NCBI GenBank assembly: GCA_963736235.1
Contig: CAVTOR010000001.1
Span: 5,318 to 69,317, forward strand
Length of the DNA: 64,000 nt
Direction: 5' to 3'
DNA from: CAVORB01 sp963736235
Lineage (GTDB): Bacteria; Pseudomonadota; Gammaproteobacteria; Chromatiales; Chromatiaceae
Shown: in pieces, positions 43,850-52,377 of the stretch
How positions within the stretch are numbered: position 1 is the first letter of the stretch
Layout of the letters: every line of letters starts with the position of its first letter
Position numbers and translations under genes: made by a program
Notes under the pieces: generated by a model
What the model saw: the letters and a program-made list of their open reading frames with translations, nothing else
Database searches by the model: none
What the model was told of the DNA's origin: nothing

Positions 43850-44584
43850 ATGAAAAAAGCGTGCCTTCTGGTCTGTCTGTTCGCCCTCAGCGGCTGCGGC
43901 TTCAAGGTCGGGCTCGTCAACGAGCCGCGGGTATCCGGTAGTTACGGCGCACCCGCGAACGTGACGGTCTACCGTGAGGGGTCCATCATGGGCTTTCCGG
44001 TCCCGATGACCTTCCTGATCGACGGCAGGGAAATCTATGGCCTATGGGGAGGGGACGAATACTCGTTCCAGCTCGATCCCGGAGAGTACGTTTTCGGCTA
44101 TTTCCTGGGATTCAACGAATGCCGGCGATGGGGGCTGATCGAGCCGGGTCGAAACTACCGCATCAAGCTTGCCCCGGTCTGCGTCATCGAGAGCGAGCTC
44201 TTGGGCGGCCGACAGGACATCATCGGCAGCTACACCATCGATCTCGCCAGCGATGAGTTCGATTTCGGCAGCGCCCGGCTCAAGCCCGACATGAAATACG
44301 CCCTCGACGACCTCGCTCGCCGTGTCAGGGCCAGCGCGGGCATAGAGCAGCTGACGATCGTTGGTCACACCGATTCAATCGGAAACAGCGAATACAACTA
44401 CAATCTCGGCTTGCGCCGGGCCGAAGCGAGCAAACGCTACCTGGTCTCCGTGGGCGGGCTCGATCCGGCAAACATCCGCACCGCGAGCGCGGGCGCGAGT
44501 GAACCGGTGGCGAGCAACGACACCGAGGAGGGCCGGGCAAAGAACCGCCGCATCGAGATCCGCGCGGAGCTCTACCGAGGCTGA
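43850..44584 (+). CDS. OmpA-like domain lipoprotein
   Basis: The 244-residue protein has a lipobox signal (MKKACLLVCLFALSGC). The first half is a small beta domain with FPVPMTFLIDGREIYGLWGGDEYSFQLDPGEYVFGYFLG, probably a DUF2846-like fold. The C-terminal OmpA domain (about 145-240) has DFGSARLKPDMKYALDDLARRVR, LTIVGHTDSIGNSEYNYNLGLRRAEASKRYLVS and KNRRIEIR, the diaminopimelate-binding signature. It probably tethers the outer membrane to peptidoglycan. The following ABC genes concern envelope lipids, which fits, but it sits about 100 bp away from them. Confidence 0.87.
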   Translation: MKKACLLVCLFALSGCGFKVGLVNEPRVSGSYGAPANVTVYREGSIMGFPVPMTFLIDGREIYGLWGGDEYSFQLDPGEYVFGYFLGFNECRRWGLIEPGRNYRIKLAPVCVIESELLGGRQDIIGSYTIDLASDEFDFGSARLKPDMKYALDDLARRVRASAGIEQLTIVGHTDSIGNSEYNYNLGLRRAEASKRYLVSVGGLDPANIRTASAGASEPVASNDTEEGRAKNRRIEIRAELYRG

Positions 44585-44680
44585 GGCTGATGTAACGCCG
44601 CCCGGCGGCGACGCGATCCTGCCAGAGCCTTTGCCCTCCGCAGGTTAGGGCTTGGCGCACAATGGCTCTACAATCCGCCC

Positions 44681-45484
44681 ATGCCCGCGCCTGCACAGCT
44701 CGAATTCCCTGCTCCCCCGAGGCGCCCGTTCTCCGGCCCGACCGGCCCTCTTGAGCAAATCGGCCTCGCCGCCATTTGCCTGAGGACCTGCCTGGCCCTC
44801 TATCTCGGCATTCTGCTCGGACGCGCCCGACTTGACATGCCGGCCTTCGCCGCCGCGTTGCGCCAGGCCGGCCTGTCCATCCTCCCCGCCATCACACTGG
44901 TCACGGCGGCCGTGGGGGTGATTCTGGGCAACCAGACCGCAGCCCTGCTGATGAGGTTCGATCTCCCGCAGCTGATCCTCACGACCATCGCCGACACCGT
45001 GCTCATGGAGCTGCTGCCCATCCTGGTGGGTATCCTGGTGGCCGGCCGCGCGGGGGTTGCCCTCGCCGTCCGACAGGCGGGACTGGTGGCCAGCGGCGAG
45101 ATGGACGGCCTGCTGGTGAACGGGATCAACCCGATCCAGTTCACCGTCGGACCGACCCTGCTTGCCATGCTGTTGATGTCCTTCGCCTTCGTCGTCTGGG
45201 GAACGCTGGTCACCTTCACCTCGGCAATCCTCTGGCTGTGGGGCGTCGGCGGGATTCCCCCAACGCTCTTCCTGGACGCCGTGCGGCAGGCCCTCACCCC
45301 CGCGGACCTGCTCGAGGCCCTGGTAAAACCGCAGATGTTCGCTCTGCTAATCGCGCTCATCGCCACCGTGAACGGCACCATGGCCGGACGAGACGCCGAG
45401 GGCGCCGCCCGCGCCGCGACCCGGACCATGATCGGCGCCGTGACGGCCATTCTGCTCACGGACCTGATTTTCGTCCTGGCCTGA
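44681..45484 (+). CDS. MlaE-like ABC permease
   Basis: The 267-residue permease has an amphipathic N-terminus and about five or six spans. MlaE-type marks are LTAAVGVILGNQTAALLMRFD (here VTAAVG), TVLMELLPILVGILVAGRAGVALAVRQAGLVASGEMDGLLVNGINPIQF, GPTLLAMLLMSFAFVVWGT, and the C-terminal KPQMFALLIALIATVNG. In MCE systems it moves phospholipids between the membranes. It begins a four-gene block whose later members nearly touch (10 bp, then overlaps). Confidence 0.86.
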   Translation: MPAPAQLEFPAPPRRPFSGPTGPLEQIGLAAICLRTCLALYLGILLGRARLDMPAFAAALRQAGLSILPAITLVTAAVGVILGNQTAALLMRFDLPQLILTTIADTVLMELLPILVGILVAGRAGVALAVRQAGLVASGEMDGLLVNGINPIQFTVGPTLLAMLLMSFAFVVWGTLVTFTSAILWLWGVGGIPPTLFLDAVRQALTPADLLEALVKPQMFALLIALIATVNGTMAGRDAEGAARAATRTMIGAVTAILLTDLIFVLA

Positions 45485-45494
45485 GGATGCGCCG

Positions 45495-46235
45495 GTGGAG
45501 CACGCGCTGGAGATCGAGAACGTCTTCCAACATGTCGGCAACCATTGTGCCCTGTCGGGGATCTCCCTGGTCCTCGAGGCCGGGCATTGGCTGCTCCTGG
45601 TCGGCCCCAACGGGGCTGGAAAAAGCCTGCTGACGCGCCTGATACTCGGCCTCGATGCTCCCTCCGCTGGCAGCATCAGGGTGTTCGGGCAGGACCTGGG
45701 TCCGCTCGACGACCGGGCCATGCGCCGCCTGCGGCGCGACCTGCTCGGCGCGGTGCTCCAGGGCGGCTCCCTGCTGGAGGATCTGACGGTCCTCGAGAAC
45801 CTGCTGCTGCCCCTGCGCGATCTGCCATTGACGCAGGCCGAGATGGCCCGCGCCGCGCGTCTGACCATGACCCAGCTGCAGCTCGACGGCATGGAAAATC
45901 ACCTGCCGCGCTCCCTGTCCCTGGGGCAGCGGCGCCGGGTGGAACTGGCCCGTGCCCTGATCCACGCGCCCAAGCTCCTGATCTGGGACGGGCTCACGGA
46001 CGGCCTGGATCCGGCCAGTGCAACCGAGATCCTGGGTCTGCTGCGCGAGTTGCAGAAAACCAGGAACTTGAGCCTGATTGCCACCGAGAACACCACCGAC
46101 CTGCCCTTCGCCGAGGCGGAGCGCGTGGCGGTGATGGACCGCGGACGCATTCTGTTCGACGGCCCGCCATCCTTGCTCGCAAAAGCGACGGATGAGCGCC
46201 TGGAGCTTCGCTACGTTCTGCGGGGCAGGCCATGA
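45495..46235 (+). CDS. ABC ATPase of Mla/MCE type with degenerate catalytic site
   Basis: The 246-residue ATPase starts at GTG 45495. Walker A is LVGPNGAGKS (35-44), the Q-loop glutamine is in GAVLQGG (Q89) and the signature is LSLGQRRRVELARAL (141-155). In Walker B the Asp is kept (LLIWD, 161-165) but the next residue is Gly166 where ATPases have the catalytic Glu (DE, here DG). The H-loop histidine is also missing: SLIATENTTD in place of (V/S)THD (about 194-202). The open frame is continuous, so this is not a frameshift effect. It may bind ATP but hydrolyse poorly, or use other residues. Confidence 0.84.
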   Translation: MEHALEIENVFQHVGNHCALSGISLVLEAGHWLLLVGPNGAGKSLLTRLILGLDAPSAGSIRVFGQDLGPLDDRAMRRLRRDLLGAVLQGGSLLEDLTVLENLLLPLRDLPLTQAEMARAARLTMTQLQLDGMENHLPRSLSLGQRRRVELARALIHAPKLLIWDGLTDGLDPASATEILGLLRELQKTRNLSLIATENTTDLPFAEAERVAVMDRGRILFDGPPSLLAKATDERLELRYVLRGRP

Positions 46236-47326
46236 GCCGGCTGGAACGGCTCTATTCGCCTCCCGAGATCGGCGCGCCCGGCAAACGCGCGGCGGACCGG
46301 CACCGGCGTGACTTGCTGCTGGCGGGCCTGTTCGTGCTCGCCATGGCGGCCGTAACCCTCGGTGTCCTGGCCGTCCTGATCCCCGGCCTGTTCGGCGGCG
46401 CTTACCGATTGAATGTCTACTTCGCCGACGCATCCGGGCTCTCGACGGGAACCCAGGTCATTCAGGGCGGATACGTCATCGGCATCGTCGAGTCGATGAG
46501 ACCCGTGTTCGCTGACCGGGGCGCGGATGAAGCCGGCCGCTGCCCGCCGCCCGAGGAGGGAGCGGTCCAGAGACCGCGCCGGATGCCCTGCTTCCGCGCG
46601 ACCTTGCGCATCCGCCACGATTGGCCGATCCCCGAGGACAGCCTCGCCCAGCCGGGCTCAGCGGGGCTGCTCCAAGGCGATGCGATCAAGATCCAGCCCG
46701 GGGCCGCGGACCAGCTGCTCGCCGATGGCGGCGTGATCGCCTCCACCCGCAGGGAGGCGAACCTCATGACACAGCTCGGGGCACTGACGGATTCTCTCCA
46801 GTCACTGGTGGACGAGACCATCGCACCGGCGCTCGCGAGCATTCAGCAGCAGATCAAGACCATCGAGGACCTGCTCGGCACCGGCGGGGACAACGCCGAG
46901 AACCGGGACCGCCTCGCGGGCGTGTTCGAGAACCTGCAGCAGCTCTCCGCCGAGATCACGCGGGCGGTCAACCCGGAGCAACTCAAGGCCATCATGACCG
47001 CCGTCGAGCGGCTGTCGGAGAACCTGGCCCAGGTCTCCGCCGGTCTTCCGGGTCAGACCGCGGACGTCCAGCGCACGGTCAGGAACTACGGTGACCTCGC
47101 GGTCGATATCCGCGGCCTGGTGAGCGACAACCGGCCAGCGATCGAGCGCTCCCTGGACGACGCCCAGTACCTGATGCAGGAGCTGGCGGCGAGCCTAACG
47201 CCGATCCTCACCAACATCGAGGACGCCACGCGCGACCTGTCCGCCCTGGCGCGCGACCTGCGTAACAATCCGGCGGTCATCATCAAAGGCCGCGAGCCGG
47301 AGGAGCAGACACCATGGTTCCGCTGA
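46232..47326 (+). CDS. MlaD/MCE-domain substrate-binding protein
   Basis: The 364-residue protein has one membrane anchor (DLLLAGLFVLAMAAVTLGVLAVLI, about 27-50) and an MCE domain, with YRLNVYFADASGLSTGTQVIQGGYVIGIVESM as its core. An insertion with acidic and Pro residues lies between strands, followed by FRATLRIRHDWPIPEDSLAQPGSAGLLQGDAIKIQPG. A long helical tail follows (about 190-345) with coiled-coil heptads (ENLQQLSAEITRAV, VERLSENLAQVSA), as in proteins that bridge the periplasm. It overlaps the ATPase by 4 bp and the next gene by 13 bp. Confidence 0.85.
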   Translation: MSRLERLYSPPEIGAPGKRAADRHRRDLLLAGLFVLAMAAVTLGVLAVLIPGLFGGAYRLNVYFADASGLSTGTQVIQGGYVIGIVESMRPVFADRGADEAGRCPPPEEGAVQRPRRMPCFRATLRIRHDWPIPEDSLAQPGSAGLLQGDAIKIQPGAADQLLADGGVIASTRREANLMTQLGALTDSLQSLVDETIAPALASIQQQIKTIEDLLGTGGDNAENRDRLAGVFENLQQLSAEITRAVNPEQLKAIMTAVERLSENLAQVSAGLPGQTADVQRTVRNYGDLAVDIRGLVSDNRPAIERSLDDAQYLMQELAASLTPILTNIEDATRDLSALARDLRNNPAVIIKGREPEEQTPWFR

Positions 47327-47946
47327 CCTCCCGTCGTTGTCTCCCCCCGCTCATCGCGGCCCTGCTTCTGGCCGCCTGCGGCGCGCCAGAGCCCGCCAGC
47401 CGCGACAGGTTCTTCGCCCTCGAGCCGGCCGTGCCGGTCACACCCGGAAAGCCGGTGGCGGGCGTAACCCTGCTGGTGAACGACCTCGCTGCGCGTGGTT
47501 TTCTCGGCGGGCGCCAGATCGTCTACCGCACCGCCGAGGAGCCGTTGGAGGTGAGGCGCTACCCGTTGCTCTTATGGGAAGAGCCCCCAGGAAGGGCGAT
47601 AGGGCGCGAGTTGACCGCCGCCCTGCGCGAGGCGCACCGCTTCGCCGTCGTCATTACGCCCGCGCAGCGGGCGCGCTCCGACTATCTGCTCGGTGGCGAG
47701 GTAACACGCTTCGAGCACCTGCCGACGGACCACCCCCCGCGCGTGCGGGTGGAGTTCAATCTCACCCTGCTGCGCGGCGACGACCGCCGCTCCCTAGTAT
47801 CCAAGGGCTACGCGGGGGAGGAGCGAACCATCGAGAGCACCCCAGAGGGCATGGTGAAGGCCTTCGACCGGCTGACCGCCAAGCTGGTCGCCGAGGTAGT
47901 ACGCGACATCCAATCGCTGCCCCTGCAAGCCAGCAACGAGGATTGA
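47314..47946 (+). CDS. ABC-type auxiliary lipoprotein (PqiC/ABC_trans_aux type)
   Basis: The 210-residue lipoprotein (lipobox LIAALLLAACGAPEP) is followed by RFFALEPAVPV, then GVTLLVNDLAARGFLGGRQIVYRTAEEPLEVRRYPLLLWEEPPGRAIGRELTAAL and DYLLGGEVTRFEHL. This pattern is shared by PqiC and other auxiliary lipoproteins of MCE transporters. It is the last gene of the block and overlaps the MCE gene. The location and family say it completes an envelope lipid-transport machine (permease, ATPase, MCE, outer-membrane lipoprotein). Confidence 0.85.
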   Translation: MVPLTSRRCLPPLIAALLLAACGAPEPASRDRFFALEPAVPVTPGKPVAGVTLLVNDLAARGFLGGRQIVYRTAEEPLEVRRYPLLLWEEPPGRAIGRELTAALREAHRFAVVITPAQRARSDYLLGGEVTRFEHLPTDHPPRVRVEFNLTLLRGDDRRSLVSKGYAGEERTIESTPEGMVKAFDRLTAKLVAEVVRDIQSLPLQASNED

Positions 47947-47967
47947 TGGCGCGCAGGTGCCCCCCTG

Positions 47968-49356
47968 TCAGGCGCGCTGGCTTTCCGCCCGCCGCAGACC
48001 CGAGAAGTAGCGCTCCGCAGCCTCCTTGACCTTGGGCGCCAGCAACAGGGCGGAGACCATGGTCGGTATCGCCATCAGGGCAAAGGCACCGTCGATGATG
48101 CCGATGGCGGCCTCCAGCGTGACCACCGCGGCCAGGACGATGAACAGGACGTAGACCCATCGGTACCAATCCTGACGCTCGGCACCGAAGAGGAAGCCGA
48201 AGCACTTGGTCCCGTAGTAGGAGTAGGTGAAGAGCGTGGTGACACCGAAACAGACCACCGAGACGACGATGATCAAGTGTCCGGCGGGCCCGAGCACCTC
48301 GCCGAAGGCCGCCGCGGTCAGGGTCACGCCGCTGGCGCCGCTGGTCTGCCAGGCCCCCGAGAGCAGGATCATCAGCGCGGTGGCCGTGCAGATGACGAGG
48401 GTGTCGATAATAGGCCCCAGCATCGCCACCAGCCCCTCCCGCACCGGCTCGCGGGTCCTCGCCGCCCCGTGGGCCAGCGCCTCGGTGCCGATGCCGGCCT
48501 CGTTGGAGAAGGTCCCGCGCTGGACGCCGTAGAGGATCACGCTGCCGAGCGCGCCGCCTGCGGCCGCCGTGCCGGTGAAGGCGTCCTGCACTATCAGGGC
48601 GAGCGCGCCGGGTACCCGCTCAAGATTGAGCAGCAGGCCGACGGCGGCCCCGCCGCAATAGAGCAGGGTCATGAAAGGCACGAGCCGGCTGGAGACCGCC
48701 GCGAGGCGCTGCAACCCCCCGAACACGACCAGCGCCGTCAACACGGCGAGGACGATGCCCGCGCCCAGGTTGAAGACGAACCCATCCTGGCCCTCGGCGA
48801 GCAGACCTGCAGGGACGAAGACCACCTCGCGCAGAACCTGAACCAGCTGATTGGCCCCGAACGCAGGAAGGCAACCGATGAGGCCCGCGACGCTGAAGAG
48901 ATAGGCTAGCGGCAGCCAGCGCCGTCCGAGCCCCTCGCGGATGACGTACATGGGACCGCCCTGCAGGTGTCCGCGGCTGTCCTGCCCCCGGTAGAGCACC
49001 GCCAGGGTGCAGGTGAAGAATTTGGTGGCGACGCCGACGATCGCGCTCATCCACATCCAGAACACCGCCCCGGGTCCGCCCACGGCGATGGCCAGGGCGA
49101 CCCCGCCGATGTTGCCCATGCCGATGGTCCCGGCCAGGGCCGATGACAGGGCCTGGAAGTGTGTGACGTCACCGGGGGCAAGCTGGTCATCGTAACGCCC
49201 CCTCAGCAGGTCCCAGGCGTGGGGGAGATAGCGCAGTGGCACCAGGCGGGAGTACAGCAGGAAGAACGTGCCGCCGCCGAGCAGGAGCACGAGCAGCCAG
49301 GGCCCCCAGGCCAGCTCGGCGAACCGGGTGGCGGCGTCATGAAAGAGGTCGAGCAT
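47968..49356 (-). CDS. Alanine/glycine:cation symporter (AGCS) family protein
   Basis: The 462-residue symporter has about eleven membrane spans. AGCS motifs are FQALSSALAGTIGMGNIGGVALAIAVGGPGAVFWMWMSAIVGVATKFFTCTLAVLYR near the N-terminus, GGPMYVIREGLGRRWLP, and RGTFSNEAGIGTEALAHGAARTREPVREGLVAMLGPIIDTLVICTATAL. These transporters move alanine or glycine with Na+ or H+. It is convergent with the Mla-type block. No frameshift is seen. Confidence 0.94.
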   Translation of the reverse strand: MLDLFHDAATRFAELAWGPWLLVLLLGGGTFFLLYSRLVPLRYLPHAWDLLRGRYDDQLAPGDVTHFQALSSALAGTIGMGNIGGVALAIAVGGPGAVFWMWMSAIVGVATKFFTCTLAVLYRGQDSRGHLQGGPMYVIREGLGRRWLPLAYLFSVAGLIGCLPAFGANQLVQVLREVVFVPAGLLAEGQDGFVFNLGAGIVLAVLTALVVFGGLQRLAAVSSRLVPFMTLLYCGGAAVGLLLNLERVPGALALIVQDAFTGTAAAGGALGSVILYGVQRGTFSNEAGIGTEALAHGAARTREPVREGLVAMLGPIIDTLVICTATALMILLSGAWQTSGASGVTLTAAAFGEVLGPAGHLIIVVSVVCFGVTTLFTYSYYGTKCFGFLFGAERQDWYRWVYVLFIVLAAVVTLEAAIGIIDGAFALMAIPTMVSALLLAPKVKEAAERYFSGLRRAESQRA

Positions 49357-49405
49357 GGCGCATTCTGCACGCCGCGCGTCGCGGTGCGCAAACCTGGCGG
49401 GGAGA

Positions 49406-50368
49406 TCAGACGACGCGGTTTCTGGAGATGCCGCCCGTGAAGGCCCGGATGTTCTCCGCCACGTCGTCGATCAACCGCTGACGCGACTCGCGGCTGGCCC
49501 AGGCGGTGTGCGGGGTGACGATCAGGTAAGGGATCGCAGGATCGAGGAGCGGGTTGCCATCCCGCGGGGGCTCGACCGTCAGCACATCCACGGCGGCACC
49601 GCCGATCACGCCTCGGCGCAGCGCATCGGCCAACGCCCGCTCGTCCACAATGCCGCCGCGGGCGGTGTTGATCAGGAGGGCGTCTGGGCGCATCAGGTCC
49701 AGCTCCGCCGCGCCGATCAGGTTGCGGGTGGTCTCCGTCAAGGGGCAATGGAGACTGAGGACGTCCACACGAGGGAGCAGATCCGGGAGCGGCAACCGCC
49801 CCCGCTCTGCGGGGCCGCCCGGGCGTTGCGCGACCAGCACCTGCATACCGAAGGCCTCCGCGACCTTCGCCACCCCCCGGCCCAGCTCGCCGAATCCGAC
49901 GATGCCCAGGGTGAGGCTTGCCAGCTCGCGGATCGGGTAGTCGAGCAGGCAGAATTGATCGCTTCGGGCCCAGGCGCCGTCGCGGACCGCCTGTTGGTAT
50001 TCCGCGAGGCGCGTGGCATGGGCCAGCATCAGGGCAAACACGTGCTGGACCACCGCCGGCGTGGCGTAGGCGGTGACGTTCGAGACCGCGATGCCAAGCT
50101 CGCGTGCCGCCCCCAGATCCACATTGTTGGTGCCGGTCGCGGCCACGCACACCAACCTCAGCGAAGGGGCCGAGCGGAGGTGATCCCGGTCCAGCACCAC
50201 CTTGTTCGTGACCACCACCTCGGCGCCGGCAATGCGGCCGCCCGTCTGCTCCGGCGAGGTGCGCTCGTGCAGGGTCCAGGCACCGCAGGCGCCGCGCAAG
50301 GCCGCCAGGTCCACGTCTCCGCGATCAATGGTGGCGAGGTCCAGCAGGACACCGCGCGCGGGCTTCAT
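49406..50368 (-). CDS. D-2-hydroxyacid dehydrogenase (glycerate dehydrogenase-like)
   Basis: The 320-residue NAD(P)-dependent dehydrogenase interconverts a 2-hydroxy acid with its 2-keto acid. The Rossmann fingerprint is LGIVGFGELGRGVAKVAEAFGMQVLVAQR. Substrate Arg is in LLINTARGGIVDERAL, a Glu/Asp relay in VDVLTVEPPRDGNPLL, and the His in IVTPHTAWASRESRQRL, giving the Arg-Glu-His triad. Its likeness to HprA/GhrB-type glycerate or hydroxypyruvate enzymes is only by overall pattern. It starts 28 bases from the cytochrome c' stop and precedes the symporter, so a transcript may be shared. Confidence 0.88.
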   Translation of the reverse strand: MKPARGVLLDLATIDRGDVDLAALRGACGAWTLHERTSPEQTGGRIAGAEVVVTNKVVLDRDHLRSAPSLRLVCVAATGTNNVDLGAARELGIAVSNVTAYATPAVVQHVFALMLAHATRLAEYQQAVRDGAWARSDQFCLLDYPIRELASLTLGIVGFGELGRGVAKVAEAFGMQVLVAQRPGGPAERGRLPLPDLLPRVDVLSLHCPLTETTRNLIGAAELDLMRPDALLINTARGGIVDERALADALRRGVIGGAAVDVLTVEPPRDGNPLLDPAIPYLIVTPHTAWASRESRQRLIDDVAENIRAFTGGISRNRVV

Positions 50369-50396
50369 AACCTTGGTCCAGTTCGGCCCAGGGCCG

Positions 50397-50837
50397 TCAA
50401 TCCTTGAAGTCGTCGTGGCAGCCCTTACAGGTCTTGGCGGTTGCGCCGAACTGCTCCTTCATTGCCGCCTCGTCACCCCCGGCGGCGACCTCGGCGAGCT
50501 TGGCCGACTGCTCTCGCAGTGCCTGGTGCTTGTCCTGGAATTTTTTGAAATCGAGCCAGATCTCCTCGCGGGCATCGCTCTCGTCGGTGATCGAGTCCTC
50601 GGGGAAAGCGGCCATCAGCTCCAGCTGGGCGGCGGAGGCAAGATCCTTGGCGTGGCGGGCAAAAACGGCGGCATCGAACTCGGTCTTGCCCTTCACCATG
50701 TCCCGCATGGAGGTGACATTCCAGGCGTAGACATTCATCACCGCCTGCCGGTAGTCAACGGCCTTTTCCACATCGGCCTGGGCACCGACCGAGAACAACA
50801 GGATGGCGGGCGCTGCAAAGTGGCGGATCGTCTGCAT
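50397..50837 (-). CDS. Cytochrome c' (class II cytochrome c)
   Basis: This 146-residue periplasmic haem protein has a signal peptide (MQTIRHFAAPAILLFSVGAQA) and a four-helix bundle. The haem-binding motif is at the extreme C-terminus (AKTCKGCHDDFKD), as in class II cytochromes. VDYRQAVMNVYAWNVTSMRDM places a Met/Tyr-bearing first helix near the haem. Members bind NO and help with nitrosative stress. No electron-transfer partner is seen adjacent. Confidence 0.93.
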   Translation of the reverse strand: MQTIRHFAAPAILLFSVGAQADVEKAVDYRQAVMNVYAWNVTSMRDMVKGKTEFDAAVFARHAKDLASAAQLELMAAFPEDSITDESDAREEIWLDFKKFQDKHQALREQSAKLAEVAAGGDEAAMKEQFGATAKTCKGCHDDFKD

Positions 50838-50898
50838 GTCGAATCTCCTAGTGGCTGTTGGTCGCGCTGCGCACTATGCAGGCTGGCGCCCCCTGTTT

Positions 50899-51312
50899 TC
50901 AAGTGACCAAGGTGGACAGGCGAAAGATGAGGTCCTTCAGCGCCGGCTCGTCCACGCGCTCCGCGGCGTCGGCGGTCGTCAGCCACTCGCGGTCGCGAAA
51001 CGCCTCCGGCCAGTCATCGAGCTCCCGCTCGACCGCCATGGCGTAGACCTCGACCCGGCAGGTTCCGCCCCACTTCTCGTACTCGTAGCTGCCGAGCGGG
51101 GCGGGCAGCATGCGACCATGCAGGCCAGCCTCCTCGAAGGCCTCGTTGGCGGCGGAGTCGGCGGCGCTCAGGTCCGGCTCGACGACGCCCTTGGGAACGA
51201 TCCAGCGGCGACGCTTCCGGCTGGTGATCAACAGCACCTCGAGCCCGGAGGGCCCGGTTCGAAAAGGGATGACCGCCGACTGGCGGTAGAAGTAGTCGGG
51301 TTTGGTTTGCAT
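50899..51312 (-). CDS. Nudix hydrolase
   Basis: The 137-residue hydrolase carries a Nudix helix with GVVEPDLSAADSAANEAFEEAGLHG, where the usual RExxEE reads NEAFEE (Arg to Asn). Earlier VIPFRTGPSGLEVLLITSRKRRRWIVPKG matches the diphosphoinositol/ADP-ribose-type N-terminal strands. The missing Arg may weaken but not abolish metal binding. Its promoter region is replaced: the truncated ISAs1 transposase frame ends just 11 bp upstream of its ATG. Substrate unknown. Confidence 0.87.
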   Translation of the reverse strand: MQTKPDYFYRQSAVIPFRTGPSGLEVLLITSRKRRRWIVPKGVVEPDLSAADSAANEAFEEAGLHGRMLPAPLGSYEYEKWGGTCRVEVYAMAVERELDDWPEAFRDREWLTTADAAERVDEPALKDLIFRLSTLVT

Positions 51313-51323
51313 CGTACGCTGTC

Positions 51324-52177
51324 TTAGGCAGCAAGGCGGAACGGCAAGTTGCGAATTTTAGTGCCCCGGCGGCTCCGGCGATAGGCGACCATGCCGATGC
51401 TACGCAACCCCTGCCAAAGCTGCGTATTGGGCAGCGTTCGCAAGTCCTCCGTTACCCAGTAACGGCGCACCTCCAGGCGTCCATGATCCTGGTCCACCTC
51501 TTCGGTGTAGTCATATTCAACGCCAGCGAAGTCACCGGCCATGGCCACCGTGAAGAAGTCCTCAACGCCTTCCTGAAGTACGCTCTGGTTTCCCTTGAGC
51601 CCCAGGACGTAATCGCCGCCCTGGGCGATGATTTGCTCGGCGATGGCGCGTTGGCAGCCCATGGCATCAATCGTCACGATGCACCCCTTGAGTTCAAGGA
51701 GTTCGAGCAATTTCGGGATTGCCGTGATTTCGTTGGACTTCTCCTCCGTCGCCTCTTGGGCGAGCACCAAACGGTTCGTGCTCGCCCACGCACTGACCAT
51801 ATGCAGTGCCTTGCGTGAGCGCTTGCGATCATGCGAGCCACGCGCGCTCTTGCCATCGATGGCGATCACCTCGCCCTGCGTGGCTTCGCTCACTGCGCCC
51901 GTCCAACTGCGGAAGCACTGTTGAAAGCCCTTCGGCGACAATCGTGACAAGACATTGGCGATGCAGTTGTGCGACGGTACGCTGTTGGCGAACGGCGCAA
52001 ACTTGCGCAGCCATCCAACTTCTCCTGACCAAACTCTTCGATGGCTTCCCAACCGTCCGCGCCACTGCTCACCGCGCAGAGCACCAAAATGACGATATCC
52101 ATCAGTTCATGCAGCTTGTTGCGATCAATCCGTGGATCCTCAAGCGTCGAGAAATGTTCTTCAATACTTGCAGACAC
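51324..52177 (-). pseudogene. ISAs1 family DDE transposase, frameshifted and truncated
   Basis: The first frame gives MSASIEEHFSTLEDPRIDRNKLHELMDIVILVLCAVSSGADGWEAIEEFGQEKLD. After a frameshift near 52018 comes WLRKFAPFANSVPSHNCIANVLSRLSPKGFQQCF...GEVIAIDGKSARGSHDR, with the first catalytic Asp, and TIDAMGCQRAIAEQIIAQGGDYVLGLKGNQ, with the second. The frame stops after KIRNLPFRLAA, before the glutamate-bearing HWGIENSLHW-type segment of ISAs1 transposases. It is therefore non-functional independently of the frameshift. Confidence 0.85.
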
Positions 52178-52252
52178 GAGAAACTCCTCATGTTGTTTCT
52201 CGCTATATTGCCTATCTCGCTGTCGCGCGACAATTTAAGCGCGCTCGCCCTG
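51324..52252 (-). mobile_element. Truncated ISAs1 family insertion sequence
   Basis: One end is present: the minus strand begins CAGGGCGAGCGCGCTTAAAT at 52252, an ISAs1-like terminal repeat. The opposite end and the C-terminal quarter of the transposase are missing where the Nudix gene begins. The element therefore cannot move by itself. Confidence 0.75.
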
Positions 52253-52377
52253 AAAGGGGGAGAACCGTGCGCCGTGGCGTGCCCCAAAGCCGTCCTTTTC
52301 GCGTTTTGGGCTATACCTCGCTACAACGGACCCGCGAAGGCTCCGGTACCCCGCGCCAACGAGAGGAGAAGAGCGCA

